DNA of 50,350 bases from Kocuria marina (lineage in GTDB: Bacteria; Actinomycetota; Actinomycetes; Actinomycetales; Micrococcaceae), in assembly GCF_000786655.1 (NCBI RefSeq), contig NZ_JROM01000056.1, positions 1-50,350 of the forward strand. The letters run 5' to 3'. The position numbers and the translations under genes are program-made. Shown here piece after piece: positions 17,872-27,672 of the stretch (position 1 is the stretch's first letter; every line of letters starts with the position of its first letter). The notes under the pieces are model-generated. The model ran no database searches. It was not told the origin of the DNA and saw only the letters and a program-made list of their open reading frames with translations.

Positions 17872-17913
17872 GTCCCCAGCCCGGTCCGACTGTCGTCGGA
17901 CCGGGCTGGGGAC
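17872..17913. terminator. Perfect 19-bp hairpin
   Basis: Arms 17872-17890 and 17895-17913 are perfect complements with a 4-nt loop TGTC. It sits between the amidase relic and the end of the convergent GntR gene and would stop transcription from both sides. Confidence 0.88.
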
Positions 17914-17995
17914 ATGTGTATCTGACATGGGGAAAGCGACAAAGATCCCGCTACGCCGAACCATTGCCGATACCGTCCGCTGATCCCGTGGGGTG

Positions 17996-18649
17996 TCAGA
18001 GCACCTCGCGCATGTGTTGTTCGAACTCCCCCACGTGCTCACGCATGATCTCCGCAGCGTCTTCACCGCGGCCGTTGAGAACGGCATCCAGCAGTTGTGA
18101 ATGGGTCGCAATATGTTCCACGGGAGTGGGATTCCGGGTGGCGGCCAAGCACCAGATTCGGGTAGCCAGGTTCCCGTACCGGTTCAGCGTGGCCTCCAGA
18201 TGAGCATTGCCAGCCGCGCAGTAGAGGGCGCGGTGGATCGTGCTGTCCCAGCGCAACGCGTCTTGCGGATCCGAGGAACCTCCCGGGGTGGCCGTATCGA
18301 GCTGGTCCTTGAGGTCCTTGAGCTCACCGCGTGATCGGTGGTCCAGCCGCTTGGCCGCCAACCGCACAGCGAGGGGCTCAAGCACTTCTCGGACCTCGGA
18401 GATTTCGGAGAGCACGGTGATGTCCACAGGGGTGGCGAACGTGCCGCGACGAGGGAAAGTGGCCACCAATCGCTCGGTCTCCAACCTTTTCAGCGCCTCA
18501 CGCAGTGGAGTGCGTCCCACCTCGAGCTCAAGTCCCAGCTGCGTCTCGTTCAATGGTTCACCGGGGGCGATCTCCAAGAAGATGAGCTTGTCCTGGAGGA
18601 GCTCGAACGCCCGGGCGGCCAGTGATCCGCTGGATTTAGTCTCTTTCAT
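17996..18649 (-). CDS. GntR/FadR-family transcriptional regulator (FCD domain)
   Basis: 217 residues. The N-terminal winged helix (LQDKLIFLEIAPGEPLNETQ, LELEVGRTPLREALKRLETERL, PRRGTFATPV) is GntR type. The C-terminal all-helical FCD domain (VREVLEPLAVRLAAKRL, WDSTIHRALYCAAGN, HIATHSQLLDAVLNGRG, AAEIMREHV) carries the usual Asp/His metal-ligand pattern. It is divergent from glyA with a 223-bp gap, so it probably controls the glyA-sox operon and its own gene. AGAGGAG precedes ATG 18649. The ligand is unknown; sarcosine, glycine or a related acid would fit. Confidence 0.9.
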   Translation of the reverse strand: MKETKSSGSLAARAFELLQDKLIFLEIAPGEPLNETQLGLELEVGRTPLREALKRLETERLVATFPRRGTFATPVDITVLSEISEVREVLEPLAVRLAAKRLDHRSRGELKDLKDQLDTATPGGSSDPQDALRWDSTIHRALYCAAGNAHLEATLNRYGNLATRIWCLAATRNPTPVEHIATHSQLLDAVLNGRGEDAAEIMREHVGEFEQHMREVL

Positions 18650-18781
18650 CCACCCACTCCTCTTGGTTCCGCTCAGATTCTAATCGGGCCCGCGTCGACC
18701 GACCGACGGGCTGCCGGGCGGCAGTGTCCGGACCCAGGGTGGGTCCTGATAACGCCGGGGCCACCAGTTGGCAGAAGTTCA

Positions 18782-18810
18782 TTGACGGCGTGCGCCTGCA
18801 ACAGTAACCT
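18782..18810 (+). promoter_or_regulatory. Candidate promoter of the glyA-sox operon
   Basis: TTGACG (18782-18787), a 17-bp spacer, then TAACCT (18805-18810) form a reasonable sigma-70 type pair. Transcription would begin near 18817, about 55 nt before glyA, just in front of or within the inverted repeat at 18821-18843. Confidence 0.4.
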
Positions 18811-18820
18811 GGATCACACT

Positions 18821-18843
18821 CTGATATATCAATTACGTATCAG
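18821..18843. promoter_or_regulatory. Putative operator CTGATA-N11-TATCAG
   Basis: An inverted repeat with 6-bp arms (18821-18826 and 18838-18843), containing the 10-bp palindrome TGATATATCA (18822-18831), in an AT-rich patch of an otherwise GC-rich region. It lies 29 bp before glyA and at the presumed transcription start, the place for a GntR repressor site. Confidence 0.5.
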
Positions 18844-18872
18844 ACACGGACTAACACTGGAGGAGGCCGAGG

Positions 18873-20210
18873 ATGGTCGATCTGAATACTCATCTCGCCC
18901 AGGGCGACCCTGAAGTGGCCGAGGCCATCGAAGCCGAGCTGCGACGCCAGCAAGGAACCCTGGAAATGATCGCTTCCGAGAACTTTGCGCCCATGGCGGT
19001 GATGCAGGCGCAGGGGTCGGTGCTCACCAACAAGTACGCGGAGGGCTACCCCGGCCGTCGGTATTACGGCGGCTGTGAACACGTGGACGTGATCGAGCAA
19101 CTGGCCATCGACCGGGTCAAGGACCTGTTCGGCGCCGAACACGCCAATGTGCAGCCTCACTCGGGGGCGCAGGCCAACGCCGCGGCGATGTTCGCGCTGT
19201 TGGACCCAGGGGACACGATTCTGGGGTTGAACCTGGCTCACGGTGGTCACCTAACCCACGGCATGAAACTGAATTTTTCCGGCAAGCTCTACAACGTGGT
19301 GGCCTACGGCGTGTCGGAAGAGGACCTGGAGATCGACATGGCCGAGGTCGAGCGCCTCGCCGTCGAACACCGGCCCAAGCTGATCGTGGCCGGCTGGTCC
19401 GCCTACACCCGCCAGCTGGATTTCGCGCGCTTCCGCGAGATCGCGGACCAGGTGGGGGCCTACCTCATGGTGGACATGGCCCACTTCGCCGGTCTGGTGG
19501 CCGCCGGCCTGCACCCCAATCCCGTGCCCCACGCGGACGTGGTGACCACCACCACGCACAAGACCCTGGGCGGCCCACGCGGCGGGGTGATCCTGTGCAA
19601 GCAGGAGCTGGCCAAGAAGATGAACTCCGCGGTGTTCCCCGGCCAGCAGGGCGGCCCGCTCGAGCACGTGATCGCGGCGAAGGCCGTGGCCTTCAAGTAC
19701 GCCGCCGGTGAAGAGTTCAAGGACCGGCAGCGCCGCACCCTCGAGGGCGCCAAAATCCTGGCCGAGCGACTACTGCACGATGACGTGGCGGAGCAGGGGA
19801 TCGGGCTGGTCAACGGCGGCACGGACGTGCACCTGGTGCTTGTGGATCTGCGCAACGCCCAGCTGGACGGCAAGCAGGGCGAGGACCTGCTGCACCGAGT
19901 GGACATCACGGTCAACCGTAACGCGGTGCCTTTCGACCCGCGCCCGCCCATGGTCTCCTCGGGGTTGCGGATCGGCACCCCCGCGCTGGCCACTCGGGGC
20001 TTCGGCCCCGACGAGTTCCGCGAGGTGGCCGACATCATTGCCCGGACCTTGCTGACCGACGCCGACGACGCCGCCGCCCTGGACGCCCTGCGCGAACGCG
20101 TGAACGCCCTGGCCGCAGCCTTCCCGCTCTATCCCGAACTTTCGGCGGGCAACGCCAGCGCCGAATCCACCCATGACCACGCCGAAGCGGCGATGAACGG
20201 AGTGTCCTGA
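18873..20210 (+). CDS. glyA: Serine hydroxymethyltransferase (EC 2.1.2.1)
   Basis: 445 residues, slightly longer than the usual ~420. [45 protein letters not shown] and [12 protein letters not shown] are family signatures. Lys230 in [14 protein letters not shown] is the pyridoxal-phosphate lysine. It joins glycine with methylene-tetrahydrofolate to make serine. As first gene of the sarcosine oxidase operon it uses both products of that enzyme (glycine and methylene-THF), so this is probably a dedicated catabolic copy. GGAGGAGG precedes ATG 18873. The stop overlaps the soxB start by one base. Confidence 0.96.
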   Translation: MVDLNTHLAQGDPEVAEAIEAELRRQQGTLEMIASENFAPMAVMQAQGSVLTNKYAEGYPGRRYYGGCEHVDVIEQLAIDRVKDLFGAEHANVQPHSGAQANAAAMFALLDPGDTILGLNLAHGGHLTHGMKLNFSGKLYNVVAYGVSEEDLEIDMAEVERLAVEHRPKLIVAGWSAYTRQLDFARFREIADQVGAYLMVDMAHFAGLVAAGLHPNPVPHADVVTTTTHKTLGGPRGGVILCKQELAKKMNSAVFPGQQGGPLEHVIAAKAVAFKYAAGEEFKDRQRRTLEGAKILAERLLHDDVAEQGIGLVNGGTDVHLVLVDLRNAQLDGKQGEDLLHRVDITVNRNAVPFDPRPPMVSSGLRIGTPALATRGFGPDEFREVADIIARTLLTDADDAAALDALRERVNALAAAFPLYPELSAGNASAESTHDHAEAAMNGVS

Positions 20211-21427
20211 TGGCTGACCTCTTGCCGGACCACCCGGATTTTCTGTGGCGCAACCCGGATCCCAAACCCTCCTACGACGTGGTGATCGTCGGCGGTGGCG
20301 GGCACGGGCTGGCTACCGCCTACTACCTGGCCAAGCACCACGGGATCACCAATGTGGCGGTGCTGGAAAAGGGATGGCTGGGCGGCGGCAACATGGCCCG
20401 CAACACCACCATTATCCGCTCCAACTACCTGTGGGACGAGTCCTCGGGGATGTACGAGCACTCCTTGAAGCTGTGGGAGCAGTTGCCGGACGAGCTCGAC
20501 TACGACTTCTTGTTCTCTCAGCGCGGGGTGATGAATCTGGCCCACACGCTGCAGGACGTGCGCGAAAGCACGCGGCGCGTGAACGCGAACAAGCTCAACG
20601 GCGTGGACGCGGAATGGATCGACCCCCAGCAGGTCAAGGAACTGTGCCCCATCATCAACATCGGTGACGACATCCGGTACCCGATCATGGGAGCCACCTA
20701 TCAGCCGCGCGCGGGCATCGCCAAGCATGACCACGTGGCCTGGGCCTTCGCCCGCAAGGCGGACGAGATGGGCGTGGATATCATCCAGAATTGCGAGGTC
20801 ACCGGTTTCGTGAAGGAGGCCGGGCGAGTGATCGCCGTGGAGACCAACCGGGGCCGGATCAACACCGGCAAGGTCGCGCTGTGCGGGGCGGGTAACTCCT
20901 CGGTGCTGTCCGAGCTGGCGGGCTTCGAGCTGCCCATCCAGTCCCACCCGCTGCAGGCTCTGGTCTCCGAACTGCACGAGATGGTCCACCCCACCGTGGT
21001 GATGTCCAACCACGTCCACGTGTACGTCTCCCAAGCGCACAAGGGCGAACTGGTCATGGGTGCCGGCATTGACGCCTACAACGGCTACGGTCAGCGCGGT
21101 TCGTTCCACGTAATCGAGGAGCAGATGGCCGCCGCGGTGGAGTTGTTCCCCATTTTCGCCCGGGCCCACGTGCTGCGCACGTGGGGTGGCGTGGTGGACG
21201 TCACGCTGGACGCCTCTCCGATCGTGTCCAAGACACCCGTGGATCAGCTCTACGTCAATTGCGGCTGGGGCACCGGAGGTTTCAAGGGAACTCCGGGGGC
21301 GGGCTTCACGCTCGCGCACACCATTGCCCATGACGAACCACACCCGCTCAATGAGGCCTTCAGTCTCGAACGGTTCGAGACGGGCATGCTGATCGATGAG
21401 CACGGCGCCGCCGCCGTGGCGCACTAG
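20210..21427 (+). CDS. soxB: Sarcosine oxidase beta subunit
   Basis: 405 residues, normal for the heterotetrameric enzyme. A Rossmann FAD motif ([20 protein letters not shown], residues ~23-42) starts a DAO-type fold. His173 in AKHDHVAW corresponds to the histidine that carries covalent FMN in the Stenotrophomonas and Corynebacterium enzymes. [15 protein letters not shown] near the end completes FAD binding. This subunit oxidises sarcosine to glycine, forming H2O2, and passes the methyl-derived carbon to folate on the alpha subunit. It begins on the last base of the glyA stop codon. Confidence 0.96.
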   Translation: MADLLPDHPDFLWRNPDPKPSYDVVIVGGGGHGLATAYYLAKHHGITNVAVLEKGWLGGGNMARNTTIIRSNYLWDESSGMYEHSLKLWEQLPDELDYDFLFSQRGVMNLAHTLQDVRESTRRVNANKLNGVDAEWIDPQQVKELCPIINIGDDIRYPIMGATYQPRAGIAKHDHVAWAFARKADEMGVDIIQNCEVTGFVKEAGRVIAVETNRGRINTGKVALCGAGNSSVLSELAGFELPIQSHPLQALVSELHEMVHPTVVMSNHVHVYVSQAHKGELVMGAGIDAYNGYGQRGSFHVIEEQMAAAVELFPIFARAHVLRTWGGVVDVTLDASPIVSKTPVDQLYVNCGWGTGGFKGTPGAGFTLAHTIAHDEPHPLNEAFSLERFETGMLIDEHGAAAVAH

Positions 21428-21439
21428 TAGGGAGCGAAC

Positions 21440-21736
21440 ATGCTGCAGATCAATTGCCCGTGGTGCGGTCCACGGGATGAGACCGAATTTCACTATGGAG
21501 GGGAGGCCCACGTGCCCTACCCCGAGGACCCGTTCGAGCTGGACGACCAGCAGTGGGCCCGCTACCTGTTCTACCGCGCGAATCCGCGGGGGTTGTTGTC
21601 CGAGCGTTGGTCCCACGCCGTCGGCTGCCGCCGTTGGTTCAACGCGGTGCGTGACACGGTGACCTACGAGTTCAAGACCGAGTACAAGATGAGCGATCCC
21701 CGGCCAAACCTGGGAAATGTTGGAGGTGCCTTGTGA
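21440..21736 (+). CDS. soxD: Sarcosine oxidase delta subunit
   Basis: 98 residues. An N-terminal zinc site ([21 protein letters not shown]) with two Cys and a His, and a later Cys in [12 protein letters not shown], match the zinc-binding delta subunit. [14 protein letters not shown] and [13 protein letters not shown] are invariant family blocks. It has a structural role in the alpha-beta-gamma-delta complex. It lies 12 bp after soxB and overlaps the soxA GTG start by 4 bp. Confidence 0.95.
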   Translation: MLQINCPWCGPRDETEFHYGGEAHVPYPEDPFELDDQQWARYLFYRANPRGLLSERWSHAVGCRRWFNAVRDTVTYEFKTEYKMSDPRPNLGNVGGAL

Positions 21737-24645
21737 ACGAGCAAACCCATCGCTTGGCGGCCGAGCGCGCCGTCGGGCACGGCATCGACCGCTCCACCAC
21801 GGTGGACTTCACCTTCGAGGGTGTCCCGTACACGGGCTACCGGGGAGACACCGTGGCATCCGCCCTGGTGGCCAACGGCAAGATCGACTGTGCCCCGTCC
21901 ATGTACCGGCGCCGCCCCCGTGGGCTGTACTCCGCGGGTGTGGAGGAGCCTAACGCGCTGATCAAGGTCTCCCCCCGTCACCAGCAGGACGTGGCCGAGT
22001 CCATGCTGCAGGCCACGGTCACCGAACTGACCCCCGGGATGGACGCCGTCTACCTCGGAGGCCACGGGCAGTTGGACCCCGAGACCGACCGCGCCTACTA
22101 CGACCGCAAGTACGTCCACACGGACGTGCTTGTGATCGGCGCGGGCCCGGCGGGGCTGTCCGCCGCCCGGGACGCCGCGGCCTCCGGGGCACGCGTGATC
22201 CTCATGGATGACCAGCCGCGCCCGGGCGGGGCCCTGCTGTCCGGCAAGGGCGAGCGCATCGACGGTGTCCCGGCCCTCGAATGGGTCGAACGCGTGAGCG
22301 TCGAGCTGGAGGCGGCCGAGGAGGTCACGGTGCTCACCCGCACCACCGCCATCGGCAGCTACGACAGTAACTACGTGGTGGCCGTCCAGCGCCGCACCGA
22401 TCACCTCACGGGAGAGGTGCCCAAGGGTGTGTCCCGCGAGCGAGTGTGGCACGTGCGCGCCCGGCAGGTGGTACTTGCCCAGGGCACCCACGAGCGCCCC
22501 GTCGTTTTCCGCAACAATGACCGCCCCGGGATCATGCTGGCCTCCGCGGTGCGCAGCTACCTCAACCGCTACGGCGCCGCGGCCGGCTCCACCGTGGTGG
22601 TCGCGACCAACAATGACTCCGCTTACCGGCTCGTGGCGGATCTCGTGGAGCGCGGCATCACGGTCGCCGGGATCGTGGATGCCCGCCCTCAATCCTCCGC
22701 GGTCTCCGCCGAGGTCGCCGGTGCCACCGGCCTGACCGTGCGCTACGGCTCGGCCGTGATCGACACCACCGCCGACGCGGACGGGCGCGTGAGCGGCGTC
22801 GTCGTCAGCGCGCTCGACGACGCGGGCGAACTCGCCGGTGAGCCCGAGACCCTCGAGGCGGACCTGCTGGCGGTGTCCGGTGGCTGGAACCCCGTGATCC
22901 ACCTGCACAATCAGCGCCGCGGGCCGCTGCGCTGGAACGAAACGATCGCGGCGTTCGTGCCCGAGACCGCGATGGCGGGCCAGCATGTGGCCGGCGGAAC
23001 CGCGGGCACCCTGGACCTGGCTGGGTGCCTGGTCGAGGGCGCCCAAGCCGGGGCGAACGCCGCCCGCGCGGCGGGCTTCAGCGCTACGGCGCGTGCCTCC
23101 ACGACCGCCCCGGAGGCCCCGGGGCTCGTGCGCCCGCTGTGGTTGGTCCCCGGCGCCGAGGGCGAGCCCGGCATGTGGGACGAGCACTTCGTGGACTTCC
23201 AACGCGACCAGGCCGTCAAGGATGTGATGCGCTCGCTGGGTGCCGGGATGCGCTCGGTGGAGCACGTCAAGCGCTATACCTCGATCTCCACGGCCAACGA
23301 TCAAGGCAAGACCTCCAGCGTGAACACCATGGGCGTGATAGCTACCGCGCTGGGCGGCAGCTCACCGGACGAGATCGGCGTGACTGCCTTCCGTGCTCCC
23401 TACACCCCGGTGGCCTTCGCGGCGCTCGCGGGCACCCAGCGCGGGCAGATGTTCGACCCGGCCCGGTTGTCCGCGCCCCACGGGTGGCACCTGGCGCACG
23501 GGGCGAAGTTCGAGGACGTGGGGCAGTGGAAGCGGCCGTGGTACTACCCCCAGGACGGTGAAGATATGGACACCGCGGTGCTGCGCGAGTGCGCGGCAGT
23601 GCGCAACTCCGTAGGGTTCATGGACGCCACCACCCTGGGCAAGATCGAGATCCGCGGCAAGGACGCGGGGGAGTTCCTCAACCGCGTGTACACCAATGCG
23701 TTCAAGAAACTCAAGCCCGGTATGGGCCGCTACGGCGTGATGTGCAAGCCTGACGGCATGGTCTTCGACGACGGCGTGACGCTGCGGCTGGACGAGGACC
23801 GGTACTTCATGACCACCACCACCGGTGGGGCCGCCAACGTGCTGGACTGGCTCGAGGAATGGCTGCAGACCGAGTGGCCGGAGTTGGACGTGGTGTGTAC
23901 CTCCGCGACCGAGCAGTGGACCACCGTGGCCGTGGCCGGGCCCCGTTCCCGGGACGTGGTCGCCAAGCTCGTCCCGGAGTTGAACGTGTCCAACGACGCG
24001 TTCCCGTTCATGGCCTACCGAGAGGTCTCCCTTGCCAGCGGGATCCCCGCCCGCATCTGCCGGATCTCGTTCTCGGGGGAGCTCGCGTTCGAGATCAACG
24101 TCCCCACATGGTGGGGAGCGGCGATCTTTGAGGACGTGTGGCAGGCCGGTCAGGAATATGGCATCACGCCCTACGGCACCGAGACCATGCACGTGCTGCG
24201 TGCCGAGAAGGCTTTCCCCATCGTGGGCCAGGACACGGACGGTACCGTCACCCCGCAGGATCTGGGGATGGATTGGGTGGTGTCCAAGCGTAAGGACTTC
24301 ATCGGCAACCGCTCGTACTTCCGCAAGGGACTGGAGAGCGAGGTGCGCAAGGAACTGGTCGCCGTGCTGCCCGTGGACACCGAGTATCGCTTGCCGGAAG
24401 GCACCCAATTGGTCAAACAGGGCACACCGATCACTCCTCAGGAGGGACCCGTGCCCATGGAGGGGCATGTGACCTCCAGTTATAACAGTACCGCGCTGGG
24501 TCGGACCTTCGGGCTGGCCCTGATCAAGGACGGCCGCAACCGCATCGGTGAGACCCTGCAGGCACCCCTGGACGGGCAGCTGGTGGACGTGCTGGTGGCC
24601 GAACCCGTCGTGTACGACCCGGAAGGAAAGCGTCGAGATGGCTGA
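21733..24645 (+). CDS. soxA: Sarcosine oxidase alpha subunit
   Basis: 970 residues, full length, GTG start. The N-terminal domain (residues ~20-85, [15 protein letters not shown]) has the ferredoxin-like fold without cluster cysteines. An NAD-binding Rossmann motif ([18 protein letters not shown]) starts near residue 133. The C-terminal third from about residue 600 ([52 protein letters not shown]) is a GcvT-type folate domain that converts tetrahydrofolate to 5,10-methylene-THF with the demethylated carbon. It ends 8 bp inside the soxG gene. Confidence 0.96.
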   Translation: MNEQTHRLAAERAVGHGIDRSTTVDFTFEGVPYTGYRGDTVASALVANGKIDCAPSMYRRRPRGLYSAGVEEPNALIKVSPRHQQDVAESMLQATVTELTPGMDAVYLGGHGQLDPETDRAYYDRKYVHTDVLVIGAGPAGLSAARDAAASGARVILMDDQPRPGGALLSGKGERIDGVPALEWVERVSVELEAAEEVTVLTRTTAIGSYDSNYVVAVQRRTDHLTGEVPKGVSRERVWHVRARQVVLAQGTHERPVVFRNNDRPGIMLASAVRSYLNRYGAAAGSTVVVATNNDSAYRLVADLVERGITVAGIVDARPQSSAVSAEVAGATGLTVRYGSAVIDTTADADGRVSGVVVSALDDAGELAGEPETLEADLLAVSGGWNPVIHLHNQRRGPLRWNETIAAFVPETAMAGQHVAGGTAGTLDLAGCLVEGAQAGANAARAAGFSATARASTTAPEAPGLVRPLWLVPGAEGEPGMWDEHFVDFQRDQAVKDVMRSLGAGMRSVEHVKRYTSISTANDQGKTSSVNTMGVIATALGGSSPDEIGVTAFRAPYTPVAFAALAGTQRGQMFDPARLSAPHGWHLAHGAKFEDVGQWKRPWYYPQDGEDMDTAVLRECAAVRNSVGFMDATTLGKIEIRGKDAGEFLNRVYTNAFKKLKPGMGRYGVMCKPDGMVFDDGVTLRLDEDRYFMTTTTGGAANVLDWLEEWLQTEWPELDVVCTSATEQWTTVAVAGPRSRDVVAKLVPELNVSNDAFPFMAYREVSLASGIPARICRISFSGELAFEINVPTWWGAAIFEDVWQAGQEYGITPYGTETMHVLRAEKAFPIVGQDTDGTVTPQDLGMDWVVSKRKDFIGNRSYFRKGLESEVRKELVAVLPVDTEYRLPEGTQLVKQGTPITPQEGPVPMEGHVTSSYNSTALGRTFGLALIKDGRNRIGETLQAPLDGQLVDVLVAEPVVYDPEGKRRDG

Positions 24646-25354
24646 GCAAACCATGATGAACAGGGCCGAGCGCACGGCGGAGCACGCGGCGCACTTGCGC
24701 CGCAGCCCCGTCGAGCACCTGGCCGGGGAGATGAAGAGCGCGAGCGTGTCCGGCGAGCGCGGGGTGAGTCTGCGGGAGGTGCCTTTCCTGACCATGGTCG
24801 GGATCAGGGTGACGCCGGGGACCCCCGCCGCGGAGGCGGTCACCGAGGTGCTGGGCTTGGGGCTCCCCGCCGCATGCGGTGAGGTCACGGGGGACACCTC
24901 GGAGGCAGCCGTGGTGTGGCTGGGCCCGGACGAGTTCTTGGCCGTCACCGGGGACGAGGTCGCCCCCGCGCCCGGACTGGACACCCGCTCCGAGCGCGAC
25001 CCGGGCGCCCTGCCCACCCTGGCCACCCACCCGCTCGCGCAGACGCTCGCGGCGGTCTTCGCCGAGGGTGGCCCGGCCGGGCAGGCCGTGGACCTGTCCG
25101 CCAACCGCACCACGCTGGAGCTGTCCGGGCCCTCGGCGCGCGCCGTCTTGGAGAAGGGCTGCCACGTGGATCTGCACCCGCGCAGCTTCACCCCCGGGCG
25201 GGCGGTGTCCACGTTGCTGGGCCCGGTACCCGTCCTGCTGTGGCAGACGGAGGACCTCACCTACCGGATCATGCCCAGGGCGTCCTTCGCCGATTACACG
25301 GTCCGGTGGCTCCTGGACGCGATGGTGGAGTACTCCGGGGAAGAAGTCGCCTGA
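24638..25354 (+). CDS. soxG: Sarcosine oxidase gamma subunit
   Basis: 238 residues, somewhat longer than the ~200 of many gamma subunits, with an Ala/Gly-rich middle. [14 protein letters not shown] at the front and [34 protein letters not shown] with [15 protein letters not shown] are conserved blocks of the SoxG/GcvT-like fold. ATG 24638 follows GGAAGG and overlaps soxA by 8 bp. A 14-bp inverted repeat lies directly after the stop. Confidence 0.93.
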   Translation: MAEQTMMNRAERTAEHAAHLRRSPVEHLAGEMKSASVSGERGVSLREVPFLTMVGIRVTPGTPAAEAVTEVLGLGLPAACGEVTGDTSEAAVVWLGPDEFLAVTGDEVAPAPGLDTRSERDPGALPTLATHPLAQTLAAVFAEGGPAGQAVDLSANRTTLELSGPSARAVLEKGCHVDLHPRSFTPGRAVSTLLGPVPVLLWQTEDLTYRIMPRASFADYTVRWLLDAMVEYSGEEVA

Positions 25355-25355
25355 G

Positions 25356-25397
25356 GGTTCCGCCCGTGACGGTCACCATCAGCTCACGGGCGGAACC
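25356..25397 (+). terminator. 14-bp hairpin after soxG
   Basis: Arms 25356-25369 (GGTTCCGCCCGTGA) and 25384-25397 pair perfectly around a 14-nt loop, starting 2 bp past the soxG stop. There is no T-run, so it may attenuate or stabilise the mRNA rather than end it; purU begins 37 bp later on the same strand. Confidence 0.6.
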
Positions 25398-25433
25398 ACC
25401 ACAGTCGTGAAAGATCGAAGAAGGAGTTGCCTC

Positions 25434-26324
25434 GTGACGGACGTACAACGGGCGCGCACCGGCGCTGAGACCACCGAACTGGTTCTGACCCTCGACTGCC
25501 CGGAGGACGTGGGTATCGTGCACGCGGTCACCGGCGTGCTGCTTGAGCACGGGTGCACCATTGCGGAACTGAAGCAGTTCGACGATCGCCGTCAGGAACG
25601 GTTCTTCATGCGCGTCCACGTGGTGTCATCCAGGGGTGAGGCACTGGATGAGCAAGCGCTGCGGGCGGACTTGGAGCCGGTGGCGCAACGGTTCCACATG
25701 AACTGGGAGCTGCGACCTCACGGGCAGAAGCGCCGCGTGCTGGTGATGGTCTCCAAGTACGGTCACTGCCTCAATGACCTGCTGTTCCGTGCCCGAGTGG
25801 GGGAACTTCCCATTGAGATCGTGGCGGTGGTGTCCAACCATCTGGATCACCAAGCGTTGGTGGAGTGGCACGGCATCGACTTCCATCACGTGCCCGTGAC
25901 CAAGGAGAACAAGCCGGAGGCGGAGACACGACTCCTGGATTTGGTGGACCAATACACGGTGGATCTGGTGGTGCTCGCCCGGTACATGCAGGTGCTGAGT
26001 GAGTCCCTGGTGGAACGCATGCGGGGGCGGGTCATCAACATTCACCACTCGTTCCTCCCCAGTTTTAAGGGCGCCAAGCCGTACCACCAGGCGTACGAAC
26101 GTGGGGTGAAGACCGTGGGAGCCACCGCACACTACGTGAGTGACGAACTGGATGAAGGCCCCATCATTGCTCAGCAGGTTCTGGAGGTCGATCACACTCA
26201 CGGCCCGGAAGACCTGGTGGCCGTTGGGCGGGACTCGGAATGCAAGGCGTTGTCCAACGCCGTTCGGTGGCACTGCGAAGGCCGTGTGATCCTCACCGGG
26301 AACCGCACGGTGGTGTTGCGGTAG
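25434..26324 (+). CDS. purU: Formyltetrahydrofolate deformylase (EC 3.5.1.10)
   Basis: 296 residues. An N-terminal ACT domain (LTLDCPEDVGIVHAVTGVLL, CTIAELKQFDD) precedes a formyl-transferase fold: KYGHCLNDLLFRARVGELP, VARYM-like LARYMQVLSE, and NIHHSFLPSFKGAKPYHQA with the catalytic Asn-His and the Asp in DELDEGPIIAQ. It releases formate from 10-formyl-THF. In this operon it would free tetrahydrofolate when sarcosine oxidation floods the one-carbon pool. GTG 25434 follows AAGGAG by 7 nt. Confidence 0.94.
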   Translation: MTDVQRARTGAETTELVLTLDCPEDVGIVHAVTGVLLEHGCTIAELKQFDDRRQERFFMRVHVVSSRGEALDEQALRADLEPVAQRFHMNWELRPHGQKRRVLVMVSKYGHCLNDLLFRARVGELPIEIVAVVSNHLDHQALVEWHGIDFHHVPVTKENKPEAETRLLDLVDQYTVDLVVLARYMQVLSESLVERMRGRVINIHHSFLPSFKGAKPYHQAYERGVKTVGATAHYVSDELDEGPIIAQQVLEVDHTHGPEDLVAVGRDSECKALSNAVRWHCEGRVILTGNRTVVLR

Positions 26325-26477
26325 CCGATGTCGGCATCCAGGCCGCCCACCGCAGCAGTTTGATCGCACGGCCCGGTACGGAACCCCGCCAGATGGTTAA
26401 TGAGACAAGTCAGGTGGGCGGGGGAGTCTCCGCGGGAAGACGGGGACGCCAATCGCAGCCGGTAAAAGGGAATCATT

Positions 26478-27668
26478 ATGGCAATGCCAACGAGAACGGG
26501 AACCCGTCTGGATACGGCCGAGCGAACGAGTGTCTTGCGAGTGCTCACCTACGCGGGAGCGATCATCGCCTTCCTCATCGGATCCGGCTTCGCAACGGGC
26601 CAAGAAATACTGCAGTACTTCGCGTCCTACGGATTCCAGGGAATCGTCGGTACGGGTGCCGTGGTGTTGATCCTAATAACCTACGTGGCCGCTGAATTCC
26701 TCTTCGTGGGTCATATGAAGAAATTCGAACACCCCTCGATGATCTTCCGGTACTACGCGGGGAAGCACCTGGGTACGTTCTTCGACTACTTCTCAATACT
26801 TTTCGTGTTCCTCAGCTTCACGGTGATGGTCTCCGGTGCGGGGGCAGTGTTCGAGGAGCACTTCGGATTGCCCAAGTACCTGGGCGGTGCGGGTTTGGCC
26901 ATCGTGGTGAGCGCAACGGTCTGGTTCGGGTTGAAGAACCTTGTCGATGTGATCGGCAAGATCGGCCCCGTCATCGTAGTTGTGGCGGTGCTGCTGGGGG
27001 TTCTATCCTTCATTCGTGAACCCGGGAACATCGCGGCGGGAAACGCCATGGTGGCCGACCTCGAACTTACCCGAGCATCGACTAACTGGTTCATGTCCGG
27101 GTTGTCGTACGTGGGATTCTGCATGTTGTGGTTGGCTGCTTTCCTCACGGCACTCGGGAAAACTGCTCGCAGTCGTAGGGAAGCAGTGTCCGGTGGCCTA
27201 GTCGGCGGTGCGGCGTTCTCGGCGGCGTGTGTGGTGGTCGGGTTGGGGCTGCTCGCCAACATCGCACGGGTCAACGGGACTGAGATCCCGATGTTGGTGC
27301 TTGCCAGGGACTTCAGTCCGGTACTGGCCGCCGCTATTTCGGTGATGATTGTCGCCGGTATTTACACCACGGCCGTTCCTTTATTGTGGGCGGTTTCGTC
27401 GAGGTTCTTCACGGACAGCACTCGAAATTTCAAATACCTCGCGATAGCGCTGGCGGCGGTCGGTGCCGTCGTGGGTCTTCTGCTCCCGTTTTCACAGATG
27501 GTCAACGTCGTTTATGTCATCAATGGCTACGTGGGAATTTTCTTGCTAGTTTTGATGATTGCGAAAACATGTCGTCGTCTCATGCCCAGGCGGTCTGGGT
27601 GGGCCCATGACGCCGGAGCCAATATTGATAATTTTCAGGAATCATTGCTACCAGAAAACCGGAGGTGA
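26478..27668 (+). CDS. YkvI-like membrane transport protein (APC-superfamily fold)
   Basis: 396 residues with about 10 membrane segments. [24 protein letters not shown] at the start resembles the first helix of YkvI-type and LeuT-fold carriers, with an unwound GSGFATGQE. It lies between purU and sdaA, and its stop codon overlaps the sdaA ribosome site. Context suggests movement of serine, glycine or sarcosine; direction and substrate are not known. Base composition is less GC-rich than its neighbours and codon use is less biased, suggesting a more recent arrival. AAAAGGG precedes ATG 26478. Confidence 0.75.
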   Translation: MAMPTRTGTRLDTAERTSVLRVLTYAGAIIAFLIGSGFATGQEILQYFASYGFQGIVGTGAVVLILITYVAAEFLFVGHMKKFEHPSMIFRYYAGKHLGTFFDYFSILFVFLSFTVMVSGAGAVFEEHFGLPKYLGGAGLAIVVSATVWFGLKNLVDVIGKIGPVIVVVAVLLGVLSFIREPGNIAAGNAMVADLELTRASTNWFMSGLSYVGFCMLWLAAFLTALGKTARSRREAVSGGLVGGAAFSAACVVVGLGLLANIARVNGTEIPMLVLARDFSPVLAAAISVMIVAGIYTTAVPLLWAVSSRFFTDSTRNFKYLAIALAAVGAVVGLLLPFSQMVNVVYVINGYVGIFLLVLMIAKTCRRLMPRRSGWAHDAGANIDNFQESLLPENRR

Positions 27669-27672
27669 GATC

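Noticed and set aside
18811-18872. A glycine or other riboswitch before glyA
   Set aside because: The leader is only about 55 nt and shows a protein-operator-like repeat, too short for a glycine aptamer.
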